A stretch of DNA of 64,000 nucleotides, from NCBI GenBank assembly GCA_041287365.1, contig JBEULL010000003.1, positions 23,260 to 87,259 on the forward strand, given 5' to 3'. The DNA comes from JAQVIJ01 sp041287365 (GTDB lineage: Bacteria; Desulfobacterota; Dissulfuribacteria; Dissulfuribacterales; DYLC01). A model generated the notes under the pieces. The model searched no databases. It was not told where the DNA came from and saw nothing but the letters and a program-made list of their open reading frames with translations. A program made the position numbers and the translations under genes. This document shows, in pieces, positions 17,401 to 26,391 of this stretch (the stretch's first letter is position 1; each line of letters begins with the position of its first letter).

Positions 17401-17901
17401 ATGAACATCTTTATTCTGGATCTGGATTTCAAACGATGCGCCGAGTATCACTGCGACAAGCATGTGATAAAGATGATTTTAGAGGGCGTACAAATTATAT
17501 GCAGCGCCCTGCATCTGCACGGCCATACAACTCCATACCGACCCACGCACCAAAAACACCCCTGCGTGCTCTGGGTAGCTGAATCCTATGAAAACCTTCT
17601 TTGGACACGAGAACTGATGCTGGCATTGAACGAAGAATACCGCTATCGCTGGAAGAAACAAAAGGATCATGCCTCCATCGAGGTTCTGCACGAAATTCGA
17701 GGTAAAAGATATGCCAACACCGGTCTTACGGAATTTGTGCAGGCCATGCCCGAACCATATCGAGTGCCCAATGATGCGGTAACGGCCTATCGTCGCTACT
17801 ATATTGCGGAAAAACTCAAATTCGCCGCATGGAAACACAGACCTGTGCCATCGTGGATCGTATCGGCTACCGGTTTACCCCCACATCCTGTGGAATCTTG
17901 A
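17401..17901 (+). CDS. Conserved protein of unknown function
   Basis: 166 residues from ATG at 17401 (MNIFILDLDFKRCAEYHCDK). The frame is open somewhat further upstream, but that part is restriction-system debris. I recognise the pattern (MNIF-LD, YHCDKHVIKMILE, a HP-WV motif as KHPCVLWVAES, and AMPEPY near the C-terminus) as a family present in bacteria and phages, but I know of no tested function. Many conserved His, Cys, Trp and Glu suggest an enzyme or metal site. Its last 35 bases overlap the convergent acyl-CoA ligase. No ribosome site is obvious. Confidence 0.7.
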   Translation: MNIFILDLDFKRCAEYHCDKHVIKMILEGVQIICSALHLHGHTTPYRPTHQKHPCVLWVAESYENLLWTRELMLALNEEYRYRWKKQKDHASIEVLHEIRGKRYANTGLTEFVQAMPEPYRVPNDAVTAYRRYYIAEKLKFAAWKHRPVPSWIVSATGLPPHPVES

Positions 17902-19615
17902 AGAGATGACGCTTGATCTTGCGAGTAGAGGTTTTTGGCAGTTCCTCTTCCACCAGTATAAACCCTTTGATCTTCTTGTAGCCAGCCAATCTATGGTTGA
18001 CCTTTTTGACCTCACGTGAGATGAGTTCCTGCACGGCCTGTTCCGTCATTTGAGAGGCATTCAGATGTCTGCCTATCTCCTCGTAATTGGGCACCACGAC
18101 CGCCCGCACATCTTCTTCATTCTGGTCGGTTCTCTGGCCGTAAACCATGGACTCTAAAATGAACGGGCTCATATTGAGTTCGGCCTCTATCTCCTCGGGA
18201 TACACGTTTTTGCCCGCCGCGGTCACTATCAGGTTCTTGGCCCTGCCGATCACGTATAACAGACCGTTTTTATCCTGAATACCCAGATCGCCGGTGCGAA
18301 GCCAGATGTCGCCCTTTTCGTCCTTCATCAAGACATCAGCCGTGGCCTCAGGGTTGTTGTAATAGCCCTTCATGACCATAGGACCATTGAAGACCAGTTC
18401 TCCCACCCCGTTTGCATCCGGCTCCAGTATGCGCACCGTAACACCAGGCAGGGGCCGGCCTATGCTCTCTGGAGTCGCATTACTGTCTCGATTGAAGGTG
18501 AGGACAGGGCTGGCCTCTGTCAGGCCGTAGCCCTGAAGCATGGTGAAACCAAGACGTCGAAACTCCACCGGCACATGAGGCATCAGAGGCGCTCCACCCA
18601 CCACCATCAGGCGCAGATGACCGAGTCCGGCCTTTTCCCGCAACGATTTGAAAAGCTTGACGCCAAGCCGTTCATTACCCAGTCTTTCTGCGGCTCTGAC
18701 CGCCTTCATAATGGCATTGAAGGCCTGACGCTGCACAAAAGGCTTACGTTCCACCGCCTTGTAAATGCCGTCCAGCATCTTCTGAAACAAAAGGGGCACT
18801 CCCAGCATCACTGTGGCCCTGCTGGCCTTTAAGTCCTCCAGTATCTGATTGGACTTGAGACTCCTGGCAAATGTGATGGAAGAACCGGAATAAAGGGGCA
18901 AAAGAAACCCTGCGGTGCATTCGAAGGTATGATGCATGGGAAGCACGGATAGAAAACGTTCCTGTCCTATCTGAACCGCACTGTAACAAGCGGCCACATC
19001 CGACACGATGTTGCCGTGCGTGAGCATGACCCCTTTGGGCTTGCCTGTGGTGCCCGATGTATAAAGAATTGCAGCGGTATCGTCCAGATTGTGCTTGGGC
19101 AGAGGCTTTTTATACGCCTTTCCCTTTTCCATAAGCCCCTGAATGGATAACACGCCAGCCGGCAATGTTTCGGAATTTGCTGACAACACCACCACATGTT
19201 TCGGCCCTGGAAAGTCCTTGTGCGTATTGCATACAACATCAAGAAATTTCGGCGCAACAAAGGCCACCTTCACCTGTGCATTGGAAAGCAGATGCCGAAT
19301 CTCGTTTTCAGTGAGCAGGGAATCCAGAGGGACACAAACAGCGCCGGCGGAGCTGACGGACAGATAGGCCATGCCCCATTCCGGAGAATTAGGGCCTAAA
19401 ATGGCACATCTGTCCTGAATGCCCACACCAAGCGCAGCAAGGCCGCGAGCCATTCCTTGCACACGGGCCAGCAGCTCTGCATAGGTGATAACTCGATCAG
19501 GCTGAGTATCCCTTGCGATCAGACATGGCTGAGGCCCGTATTCCTCAGCCGAACGCCGAAGCATCTCAGGTATGGGCATTACGCCCTTGTGTTGTGCATC
19601 CGTTCTTTCGATCAT
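17867..19615 (-). CDS. AMP-dependent long-chain fatty acid-CoA ligase
   Basis: Adenylates a fatty acid and transfers it to CoA. The P-loop AAILYTSGTTGKPKGVMLTH (about residue 175), the GYGLTEASPVLTFN motif, the adenylate-binding WLRTGDLG and the C-terminal Lys region LPKTSTRKIKR are present. Length 582 from ATG 19615; a TTG five codons upstream and a later ATG at 19579 are alternatives. It follows the FadL-type porin gene directly on the same strand, so uptake and activation of long-chain fatty acids or hydrocarbons are probably coupled. Chain length is not predictable. Confidence 0.92.
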   Translation of the reverse strand: MIERTDAQHKGVMPIPEMLRRSAEEYGPQPCLIARDTQPDRVITYAELLARVQGMARGLAALGVGIQDRCAILGPNSPEWGMAYLSVSSAGAVCVPLDSLLTENEIRHLLSNAQVKVAFVAPKFLDVVCNTHKDFPGPKHVVVLSANSETLPAGVLSIQGLMEKGKAYKKPLPKHNLDDTAAILYTSGTTGKPKGVMLTHGNIVSDVAACYSAVQIGQERFLSVLPMHHTFECTAGFLLPLYSGSSITFARSLKSNQILEDLKASRATVMLGVPLLFQKMLDGIYKAVERKPFVQRQAFNAIMKAVRAAERLGNERLGVKLFKSLREKAGLGHLRLMVVGGAPLMPHVPVEFRRLGFTMLQGYGLTEASPVLTFNRDSNATPESIGRPLPGVTVRILEPDANGVGELVFNGPMVMKGYYNNPEATADVLMKDEKGDIWLRTGDLGIQDKNGLLYVIGRAKNLIVTAAGKNVYPEEIEAELNMSPFILESMVYGQRTDQNEEDVRAVVVPNYEEIGRHLNASQMTEQAVQELISREVKKVNHRLAGYKKIKGFILVEEELPKTSTRKIKRHLFKIPQDVGVNR

Positions 19616-19626
19616 GACTCTACAAC

Positions 19627-20844
19627 TCAATATTTATATGACACGCTGAGGTTAAAAATATTGGCAGTAGCCTCGTATGTGCCGTGAAGAGTAGGCGTAA
19701 TAGGGGATGTCTTGGCATCCTCCATGTAAAGATATGAATAAGCGCCGTCTATGGTCCAATTTTTATAGGTGTAACCCACACCGATGCCGAAGAGATGGGA
19801 GTCGTTGGTGGGCAGTGTCGGGTCTCTATACTTATCCTCGATGGGTGTGCGGTCATAGACGTATGAACCGCGCAGCACCCATTCCGGATTAAGACGGTAT
19901 TCCGCTCCGAATCGCAGGGAATAGCAGTCGTTCCATTCCTTGGGAATACTCACAACGCCTGGCTTTCCGATGCCGGGTGCCTGGTCATAGTAAAAGGTCA
20001 AAGATTCATAGGAAGACCAGCCCGTCCAAAGCACATCCGCGGAGAGAGTCCAGTCTGGCACAGCAGTGGTGCTTACACCGAAAGAGAGCGTTGAAGGCAG
20101 GCGCAGAGGAAGCCGCATATCGCTTCTATAAAAACCAGGAATGGACAGGTTGTATTTGGCCGTTCCCTCGATCTCGAAATTTACCTGAGAGCGATATACC
20201 AGCCCGACCGTCCAGTCCTTTACAGGTCTTGCTGTGGCGGCCAGGACATAGCCGAAATCCGTGTCGTCACCCTCCATCTTGGTAGTAAGGCCTGGCACCT
20301 TAGGAGTGACGGACTTTTCTAAGGTGGCATCGGCCCTGGCAATCTGAGCACCTACTCCAAGAGACAGCCAATCCGTAAGTTTATATGATATGGCTGGCGT
20401 AAAGAAGAAACAGCGCAGGTCTGTCTTTGCGGCATAGTATTTTCCAATCCAGTCGGCCTTCCACTCGGTAGTGAGCCCATATGGCACGTTTACAGACATG
20501 GAAAAGCCCAATCTGTCGCCGTATGGCATAGTCCAGTAGGCATAAGGTACTGAATATGCCATATTTTTCATCTCAGGATCAGGCCCTGTGGCTGTATTCA
20601 GTTTTAGGGACGGCATGACCACGGCCATACCCGCCATGCCGGTCATACCCTTGTAATCCTGCATGGCCACAGAGGCAGGGTTGAACCAGGCGCTCTCCAC
20701 TGCATCGTAACGCGCCGTCATTGAAGCGCCAAGGGCGGTGGTGCGGGCAGAACCCTCATTAAAAAGCTGAAAACCGGCAGAAAACGCCACGGCCGGCAGG
20801 GTGCTCACAGCCAACCCAATCAAAACAGACAAACCTCTTTTCAT
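19627..20844 (-). CDS. FadL/OmpP1-type outer-membrane transporter
   Basis: Outer-membrane beta-barrel for hydrophobic compounds. ATG at 20844 follows a run of seven G (ribosome site), and the protein (405 residues) begins with a signal peptide (MKRGLSVLIGLAVSTLPAVA, cut near FSA). The mature N-terminus GFQLFNEGSARTTALGASM is the typical FadL hatch start, with the NPA motif in ESAWFNPASVAMQ. It ends in alternating strands and a terminal aromatic-rich LSVSYKY, as for barrel proteins. It is upstream of and in operon with the acyl-CoA ligase. Confidence 0.9.
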   Translation of the reverse strand: MKRGLSVLIGLAVSTLPAVAFSAGFQLFNEGSARTTALGASMTARYDAVESAWFNPASVAMQDYKGMTGMAGMAVVMPSLKLNTATGPDPEMKNMAYSVPYAYWTMPYGDRLGFSMSVNVPYGLTTEWKADWIGKYYAAKTDLRCFFFTPAISYKLTDWLSLGVGAQIARADATLEKSVTPKVPGLTTKMEGDDTDFGYVLAATARPVKDWTVGLVYRSQVNFEIEGTAKYNLSIPGFYRSDMRLPLRLPSTLSFGVSTTAVPDWTLSADVLWTGWSSYESLTFYYDQAPGIGKPGVVSIPKEWNDCYSLRFGAEYRLNPEWVLRGSYVYDRTPIEDKYRDPTLPTNDSHLFGIGVGYTYKNWTIDGAYSYLYMEDAKTSPITPTLHGTYEATANIFNLSVSYKY

Positions 20845-21045
20845 AATCCCCCCCTGTAAATTGAATCTTTTTTGAATAGTGAAAAAATATCCGAATGTCA
20901 AGGCGATGTCAGGATTTTTTGTCGTTAGCCCCAACAATACTACCTTGATAATGCCTGTCCTCGGTTACTCATCGTAGTAACTCTTGACAAGGCGGTCGTT
21001 AAAACATGCTGCGGTATTATAAGGAAATTGCAAAAAATCAAAGCT

Positions 21046-21247
21046 TTAAATGATATTCAACGGGCTTCGCACTCTGAGCAGGTTCTTTTTTGCCACATGG
21101 GTATAGATCATGGTGGTCTGAAGGTTTGTATGATCCAAAGGCATTAAATGCCTGATTTTGAGTTGCAACAGCCACCTTGCCTTCTACTGCAAGATGACTC
21201 AGAAAGTTTTCAATATCAGATTGCTCTATTGAGCAAAAAAAGAGTAA
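21046..21247 (-). pseudogene. Integron-type tyrosine recombinase with large internal deletion
   Basis: Two pieces of one gene on the minus strand. From 21226 the frame reads an N-terminal core-binding part (EQSDIENFLSHLAVEGKVAV, ATQNQAFNA, ending about 21140). From 21138, in another frame, comes the C-terminus LDHTNLQTTMIYTHVAKKNL then LRVRSPL and a TAA at 21046-21048. The middle (about 180 residues with the R and HxxR catalytic residues) is missing; the Tyr in IYTHV remains. The VRSPL tail and ST/TQNQA motif are those of integron integrases as I know them. The deletion and frame change make it inactive. Confidence 0.75.
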
Positions 21248-21340
21248 GAAAGGATCTGAGGTTGTAGACTGAAATCACTAACCTGACAATGGCTCAGTTT
21301 TAGGGGGAAAGGTCAGATTCGCTGTAGAAAGCCCCTCAAC

Positions 21341-21574
21341 ATTTCAGTTGACTCAGGTTTTCATGCATGGAACGCTCAAATTATATACATTTCCGAAGAA
21401 ATATCTGCCAAGTCAATGTGTTATGTTGAGCAGCATTTTCTCAGTCATTCAATGCAATTGGCCGATGCACTTATAGGTGCCACTGCAATAGTTCACGGTA
21501 TCCCTATACTCACAGGGAATGACAAGCATTACAAGGCAATAACAAACATCCAAATCAAAAAATTCAGGCCGTAG
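21341..21574 (+). pseudogene. 5'-truncated PIN-domain (VapC-like) toxin cassette
   Basis: The frame is open from 21287 but has no start codon; similarity to PIN ribonuclease toxins begins near ISVDSGFHAWN and is good in the C-terminal half: VEQHFLSHSMQLADALIGAT, then AIVHGIPILTGNDKHYKAI and IKKFRP before TAG at 21572. The conserved acidic residues of the second half (LADALI, GND) are present, while the N-terminal Asp region is gone. It lies between the deleted integrase and an attC-like site, in cassette orientation. Confidence 0.7.
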
Positions 21575-21598
21575 TTTTCTGAAAAAATGAAAGAAAAC

Positions 21599-21690
21599 AG
21601 CAAACAAGGCGCTTCACCTGACGCCGAGGACACTCGGAGCCTTTGGAGAAAGCCTTTCGGCGGCGCAGGTGAGCTTGGTCGTTATGTCGC
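21599..21690 (+). other. attC-like integron recombination site
   Basis: Directly after the PIN remnant the sequence starts AACAAGGCGCTTCACCTGA and ends GCAGGTGAGCTTGGTCGTTA (21665-21684). The two ends are imperfect inverted repeats with unpaired bases, and the inner part forms further stem-loops, as in attC sites folded from single-stranded DNA. The right end GTTATGT (21681-21687) is a degenerate form of the GTTRRRY core. Position after a plus-strand cassette, with intI divergent, is the canonical integron layout. Confidence 0.7.
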
Positions 21691-21785
21691 ATAAAAAAAT
21701 ACATCTCAAACAGGGAAACATAATATACTAAAATAACATTAATATTCCATTGTATTTTCTTGTAACTAAACTTAAAATATGGCCC

Positions 21786-22841
21786 ATGAAAAATGCAAAA
21801 GACTTGAATATCAGACTGGCCGAAGGCGTCAAGGCAGCGGGCTGAGCGGCGAAATTACCTCCAGGGTTCCTGGAGGAGGCACTCAAGTCCCTTCCCGTTC
21901 AGTCGCACCCGGACCTCATCGTGGGGTTTGGCACCTCCGACGATGCAGGTGTGGTGCGGCTCACGCCTGAAATCGCCCTGATTCAGACCGTGGACTTCTT
22001 CACTCCCATGGTGAATGACCCACGGACATTCGGCAGAATAGCTGCTGTAAACGCCCTGAGCGACGTGTATGCCATGGGTGGAAGGCCCTATACAGCCATG
22101 AATCTAGTCTGTTTTCCCAAAAAAGGCATGGACATCGGCGTCCTGAAAGAGATACTTTCAGGCGGCTTCGAAGCCATCTCGGAGGCCGAGGCCCTGCTCG
22201 TGGGAGGCCACAGCGTGGATGATCCAGAGATCAAATATGGCCTGAGCCTCACAGGGTTAGTACATCCGAATCACATAATCACCAATACAGGTGCCAAACC
22301 AGGGGATATGCTGGTGCTAACCAAACCCATCGGCACAGGCATTCTTGCTACTGCGCTCAAGGCCAGACTACTCCCAAAGGAGGCCGAAAAAGAGGCCATA
22401 TTCTGGATGGGCACTCTTAACAAAAATGCTGCTGAGGCCATGCAAGCGGCTGGAGCCTCTGCCTGCACGGACATCACAGGCTTCGGTCTGTTGGGGCATG
22501 CGCTGGAGATGGCAGATGCCTCTAAAACCACTTTGGAGATATGGACCTCCAAGGTACCGCTCATGTCTCATGTGCTGGACATGATCAATATGGGAATGCT
22601 TCCAGAAGGAAGCGGGGCAAACCGCCAATTCTGCGCCAAGTCTATAGAGATAGACCCACGAGTCGATGACATGTTGGCTGATTGTCTGGCGGATGCCCAG
22701 ACCTCTGGCGGACTTTTGATATCCATACCGAAAGAAAGGCTCGATTCACTTCTGAACGAGCTGAAGGCCCGCGAGGTTTTTCATGCAGTAATAGGCCAAG
22801 TGTTTGGGCCGTCCGATGGCCGCATTGTAGTAAAACCCTAA
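21786..22841 (+). CDS. selD: Selenophosphate synthetase, selenocysteine-containing
   Basis: Makes selenophosphate from selenide and ATP, the selenium donor for Sec-tRNA. Reading the in-frame TGA at 21843-21845 as Sec20 gives a 351-residue protein with the motif KAAGUAAKLPPG, matching the GC/UAAK active-site loop of SelD. Without recoding, the protein would start at a GTG (21921) and lose this loop. Further on are the GTSDDAGVV ATP/metal site, DVYAMGGRPYTAMNL, LLVGGHSVDDPEIKYGLSL and DITGFGLLGHALEMA. A hairpin follows the TGA. The ribosome site is weak. The gene follows the decayed integron. Confidence 0.95.
21858..21876 (+). promoter_or_regulatory. SECIS-like hairpin in selD
   Basis: CCTCCAGG-GTT-CCTGGAGG is a perfect 8-bp stem with a three-base loop, starting 12 nt after the Sec TGA. 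Distance and shape match bacterial SECIS elements recognised by SelB. Confidence 0.75.
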
Positions 22842-22903
22842 CAATATCGGCAACCCTGCCCAAGACATAACAAACTCGAAGCCGAATTCATGTCGGAGAC
22901 CCT

Positions 22904-23383
22904 ATGAAAGAATCATTCGCCAAACCTTCTTCTTGTTCACGTGTGACCCTCGTTCAGGTGATGCTTCCCGAAGACGCAAATCCTTCCGGAAACGTGCACG
23001 GCGGCACCATCATGAAGCTCATCGACAACGCCGCATACGTGGTGGCAAGCCGTCATTGCCGCATGAATGCAGTCACAGCGTCTGTGGATCGCATCAACTT
23101 TCATGCCCCTGTCTTTGTTGGAAACCTCCTGCACCTCAAGGCGAATCTCAACTGGACCGGCAAGACATCCATGGAGATAGGCGTGCGTGTGGAGGCTGAA
23201 AACTTGAAAACCGGCGGAATAGTACACACTGCCTCGGCCTATCTCACTTTTGTGGCCCTGGACGAAAACGGCAAGCCTCAGCCGGTGCCTGCTGTAATTT
23301 TGGAAACAGAAGAGGATAAAAGGCGGTTCGAACAGGCGGCGGAACGGGTTATGCTCAGAAAAACAGGTGTCTGTCGCATATAA
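22904..23383 (+). CDS. Acyl-CoA thioesterase, YciA/hotdog family
   Basis: Hydrolyses acyl-CoA. 159 residues with the single hotdog domain: LPEDANPSGNVHGGTIMKLI carries the catalytic Asn/Gly-His-Gly loop and the central helix, followed by VDRINFHAPVFVGNLLHLKA. It stands alone between selD and ndk. It may balance CoA pools with the acyl-CoA ligase, but this is inference. Chain-length preference is unknown. Confidence 0.9.
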   Translation: MKESFAKPSSCSRVTLVQVMLPEDANPSGNVHGGTIMKLIDNAAYVVASRHCRMNAVTASVDRINFHAPVFVGNLLHLKANLNWTGKTSMEIGVRVEAENLKTGGIVHTASAYLTFVALDENGKPQPVPAVILETEEDKRRFEQAAERVMLRKTGVCRI

Positions 23384-23459
23384 TAGCAGTCATTGCCCCT
23401 TGAAATCTTTCATTCAGCGGTTATAAAGATGCCACATAAAATATTCAAAGGAGACACAT

Positions 23460-23873
23460 ATGGAACGTACTCTATCTATCATCAAACCCGACGGAGTATC
23501 GCGGGGTCTAATCGGCGAGGTCATCAAACGCTTCGAGGCGGCAGGAATCAGGATTGCCGCCATGAAGATGCTGCATCTCACCAAAAAGGAGGCGGAAGGC
23601 TTTTATGCAGTTCATGCCTCCAAGCCCTTTTTCAACAGCCTCACCGACTTCATGTCCTCGGGCCCCATTGTAGTCATGATTCTGGAAGGCGAAAACGTGA
23701 TTTTGAAAAACAGGGAGCTCATGGGCGCAACCAACTACAAAGAGGCCAAGCCAGGGACTATTCGTGCGGACTTTGCCACGGACATCGAAAAGAATGTGGT
23801 GCATGGCTCCGATGCCCCCGAAACAGCCGCCAAGGAGATCGCATATTTCTTCAGCGCGCTCGAGATTGTGTAA
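23460..23873 (+). CDS. ndk: Nucleoside diphosphate kinase
   Basis: Transfers the gamma phosphate between nucleoside triphosphates and diphosphates through a phospho-His. 137 residues, standard. Starts ERTLSIIKPDGVSRGLIGEV; the active-site His is in RADFATDIEKNVVHGSDAPE. Ribosome site AAAGGAG. A GGGGGTGG/CCGCCCCT inverted repeat (about 23908-23932) after the stop may be its terminator. Confidence 0.97.
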   Translation: MERTLSIIKPDGVSRGLIGEVIKRFEAAGIRIAAMKMLHLTKKEAEGFYAVHASKPFFNSLTDFMSSGPIVVMILEGENVILKNRELMGATNYKEAKPGTIRADFATDIEKNVVHGSDAPETAAKEIAYFFSALEIV

Positions 23874-23947
23874 CCCGCTGACATTGAATAAAATATTTAC
23901 GATTCTTGGGGGTGGTAGAATTTTCCGCCCCTCTTACGGCACATACC

Positions 23948-24976
23948 ATGGCCTTTCACGAACTCCGCCTCATCGAACGCATAGCGAAACAGGCCAAAAC
24001 CACCACTGACCCTTCTGTTCTGGTGAATATAGGCGATGACTGTGGGGTGATTCGACCTTCCGACGGACATAATCTCCTTGTCACAACAGATACATTGGTG
24101 GAAAATGTACATTTCGACCTTGCTTATTTCGATCCATTTTCTTTGGGCAGAAAGACCACGGCAGTGAACCTAAGTGACATCGCTGCATGCGGAGGCACGC
24201 CGAGATGGGCGTTTCTGAATCTGGCCGTCAGAACAGGGCTACCTGACGATTTTTTTGAACTGTTCCTAAACGGCTTGTTCACCGAACTGAGAGGTTATGG
24301 CGTTCATCTGACAGGAGGAGACACAGTCAGCTCTCACAACGAGCTTTCCATAACGTTGACATTACTGGGAGAGACAAGGCCAAATCTACATCTCACTCGC
24401 AGCACAGCAAGATCAGGTGACCTCATCTACTGTTCAGGCACTCTGGGCGATGCTGCATGCGGTCTTCACTGGCTCATAAATCAAAAATCCCGAAAAAACA
24501 GGCTTGCGATGCCAAAATACCTGCGTTTTGCCCTAAAAAGGGCAATAAAACGCCATCTGACGCCCATACCAAGGCTTGCTTTGGGAAGGGCACTGGCAGA
24601 GAAAGGGCTTGCAACGGCCTGTATCGATTCCTCGGACGGCCTAGCAACGGACATAGCGCACATCTGCACTCAAAGCGGAGTGATGGCGGAAATAGACACA
24701 AAAGCGATTCCCATCTCTCGCAGCAGCCGTCTCCTTTGCCGAACATTAGGCCTTTCACCAGTGAAGATGGCTTTAACAGGCGGCGAAGACTTCGAGCTCA
24801 TCTGGACCACTCCGCCTGACAAGGAACGGGATATGCTGAATACGGCAGCAATCATACTGGGCTATACCCCGTTTCGCATAGGCCGCATTCAGGAAGGCAA
24901 AGGGGTGTGGCTTGTGAGCCTGAGTCATGGCAGACAGGAAATCTCTTATCAGGGGTTCGAGCACGGCTCGGAATAA
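23948..24976 (+). CDS. thiL: Thiamine-monophosphate kinase
   Basis: Phosphorylates thiamine monophosphate to thiamine pyrophosphate. 342 residues from ATG 23948 (MAFHELRLIERIAK); a TTG 14 codons upstream is in frame but in the hairpin region. The family motifs are clear: IGDDCGVIRPSDGHNLLVTT, ENVHFDL, NLSDIAACGGTPRWAFLNLA, LTGGDTVSS, DSSDGLATDIAHI and TGGEDFEL. Structurally it is a relative of SelD. No TPP riboswitch is seen upstream. The spacing to ndk (75 bases) permits an operon. Confidence 0.94.
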   Translation: MAFHELRLIERIAKQAKTTTDPSVLVNIGDDCGVIRPSDGHNLLVTTDTLVENVHFDLAYFDPFSLGRKTTAVNLSDIAACGGTPRWAFLNLAVRTGLPDDFFELFLNGLFTELRGYGVHLTGGDTVSSHNELSITLTLLGETRPNLHLTRSTARSGDLIYCSGTLGDAACGLHWLINQKSRKNRLAMPKYLRFALKRAIKRHLTPIPRLALGRALAEKGLATACIDSSDGLATDIAHICTQSGVMAEIDTKAIPISRSSRLLCRTLGLSPVKMALTGGEDFELIWTTPPDKERDMLNTAAIILGYTPFRIGRIQEGKGVWLVSLSHGRQEISYQGFEHGSE

Positions 24977-25334
24977 GGCTCCGGATATCCCGACAAAAAG
25001 AAAAAAGAAAGAAAAAGAAAGGACTGCAAAAAGAAAGGACAGGCATATCTTTTTTGTCACGAGAGAGGAAAGCCACTCCGCCCCTATGAGGCACCCCTCC
25101 ACAAGAGGGAAATGACCGTGCAAGTCTTGACTCACAATTCCCGTCCTCTGGATGAGTGGCAGACAAAGCCTGACGGAGTGTTTAAATCGCGCAACGACAT
25201 AAAAAATATAATGTCCTGACAAATTTCTACAATTTTCAAGCCAGAGAGCGTTCCATTTTGGCATAGGACAAACAATATTAAAAAAGAATGGAACAATAAC
25301 TGTTCTGGAGTCGGTATGGGCATGACTCAATTCA
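24977..25334. other. Gene-poor gap with purine-rich tract and a doubtful 35-codon frame
   Basis: About 360 bases between thiL and the repair methyltransferase. It begins with an A/G-only tract (about 24999-25041). A small plus-strand frame at 25112-25219 (MTVQVLTHNSRPLDEWQTK...) has a GAGGG only three bases before ATG, too close for a good site, and no family I know. No convincing gene, RNA or repeat was found here; a promoter for the next gene must lie near 25260-25330. Confidence 0.4.
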
Positions 25335-25850
25335 ATGGTGAATGATATGAATCAGGATTCATTTATAGAACACCTGCGGCTCGTGATTCCTCCCTACGAA
25401 CTTTTCGTAACGACAACATGGCAAAACAACAGGCTTATCCACCTGATGCCCGATATAAACCCCGCTGCTGAACAAAAATACGAAGAAAATTCCACTCTGT
25501 CTGCTGCACTTCAAGGGCTCTTGACGGGCAGAATATCCTCCTTTGAACTCGATATTTCATATATTGCAAAGGGCAGCCGGTTCAGTATTGATGTATGGGC
25601 TGCCCTACTCACTTTACCCTATGGCAGCACCATCTCATACAAAGAACTGGCGCAAATGCTTCATACTTCACCCAGGGCCATAGGTCAGGCATTGAATGCC
25701 AACCCTCTACCTATTATAATCCCATGCCACAGAGTAATAGGTTCCAAAGGAGAACTCACAGGCTTTTCCTGCGGCCTTGGAGTAAAAAAGATACTGCTGG
25801 CCATAGAAGACCGGCAAAGGAGCGCACATGAAGATAGCCGTTATATCTGA
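25335..25850 (+). CDS. Methylated-DNA--[protein]-cysteine S-methyltransferase
   Basis: Suicide repair protein that takes O6-methyl from guanine to its own Cys. 171 residues: a short N-terminal domain and the DNA-binding C-terminal domain with GSTISYKELAQMLHTSPRAI, the RAIGQALNANPLPIIIPCHR active site (PCHRV with acceptor Cys) and GFSCGLGVKKILLAIE. The last 23 bases overlap the phosphodiesterase gene, so they are probably co-translated. Ogt/Ada-C family; the length fits Ogt. Confidence 0.93.
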   Translation: MVNDMNQDSFIEHLRLVIPPYELFVTTTWQNNRLIHLMPDINPAAEQKYEENSTLSAALQGLLTGRISSFELDISYIAKGSRFSIDVWAALLTLPYGSTISYKELAQMLHTSPRAIGQALNANPLPIIIPCHRVIGSKGELTGFSCGLGVKKILLAIEDRQRSAHEDSRYI

Positions 25851-26367
25851 CAGCCATGACCACATCGTCAACACCGCTAGGGCCATAGAGCAGATGAACG
25901 GCCTTGGTGTGAAGACCATTTTGCATTGCGGTGACCTGGTCTCTCCATTTCTGCTGGACGAATTCAATTTCTTTAACGGAGTCCTGCACCTGGTAACAGG
26001 CAACAACTACGGAGATCCATTTCTGCTGGCTCAGAAGATTCAGGACTCAAACGGAAAATTCCAGATGCACGGCTGGATCGGAAGGTTAAGGTTAAACGGT
26101 GTCTCAGTGGCATTCACGCACGATCCCAGCGTGGGGCATGCCCTGTTCAATTCAAACGAGTTTCACCTGGTCTGCTTCGGGCATACCCACCGTCGGTTCA
26201 TGCAGGAAGAAAACGGTAGGCTTCTTATGAATCCAGGCGAACTTCTGGGCAGAAAGGAAGGGCCTGGCTGGATGCTACTTCAGATATTCGAACAGCAGCC
26301 TGAAGAGGAAACCGCTTCATGGCAAGAGCGTTTCTCCGTCAAACACATCGCCTTGAACAGCATATAA
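25828..26367 (+). CDS. Metallophosphoesterase, YfcE/MJ0936-type phosphodiesterase
   Basis: Two-metal phosphoesterase of 179 residues. Metal ligands are visible in ISDSHDH (Asp8-His10 region), LHCGDLVSP, VTGNNYG, and the late FGHTHRRF. The YfcE/MJ0936 group hydrolyses phosphodiesters in vitro; the natural substrate is not known. Ribosome site AAAGGAG lies inside the end of the upstream repair gene. It is followed by purQ. Confidence 0.9.
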   Translation: MKIAVISDSHDHIVNTARAIEQMNGLGVKTILHCGDLVSPFLLDEFNFFNGVLHLVTGNNYGDPFLLAQKIQDSNGKFQMHGWIGRLRLNGVSVAFTHDPSVGHALFNSNEFHLVCFGHTHRRFMQEENGRLLMNPGELLGRKEGPGWMLLQIFEQQPEEETASWQERFSVKHIALNSI

Positions 26368-26391
26368 TCAATGATTAAAGGGGGATATGAA

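Noticed and set aside
25112..25219. 35-codon gene between thiL and the repair methyltransferase
   Set aside because: Ribosome site too close to the ATG, no recognised family; kept only as a remark in the gap entry.
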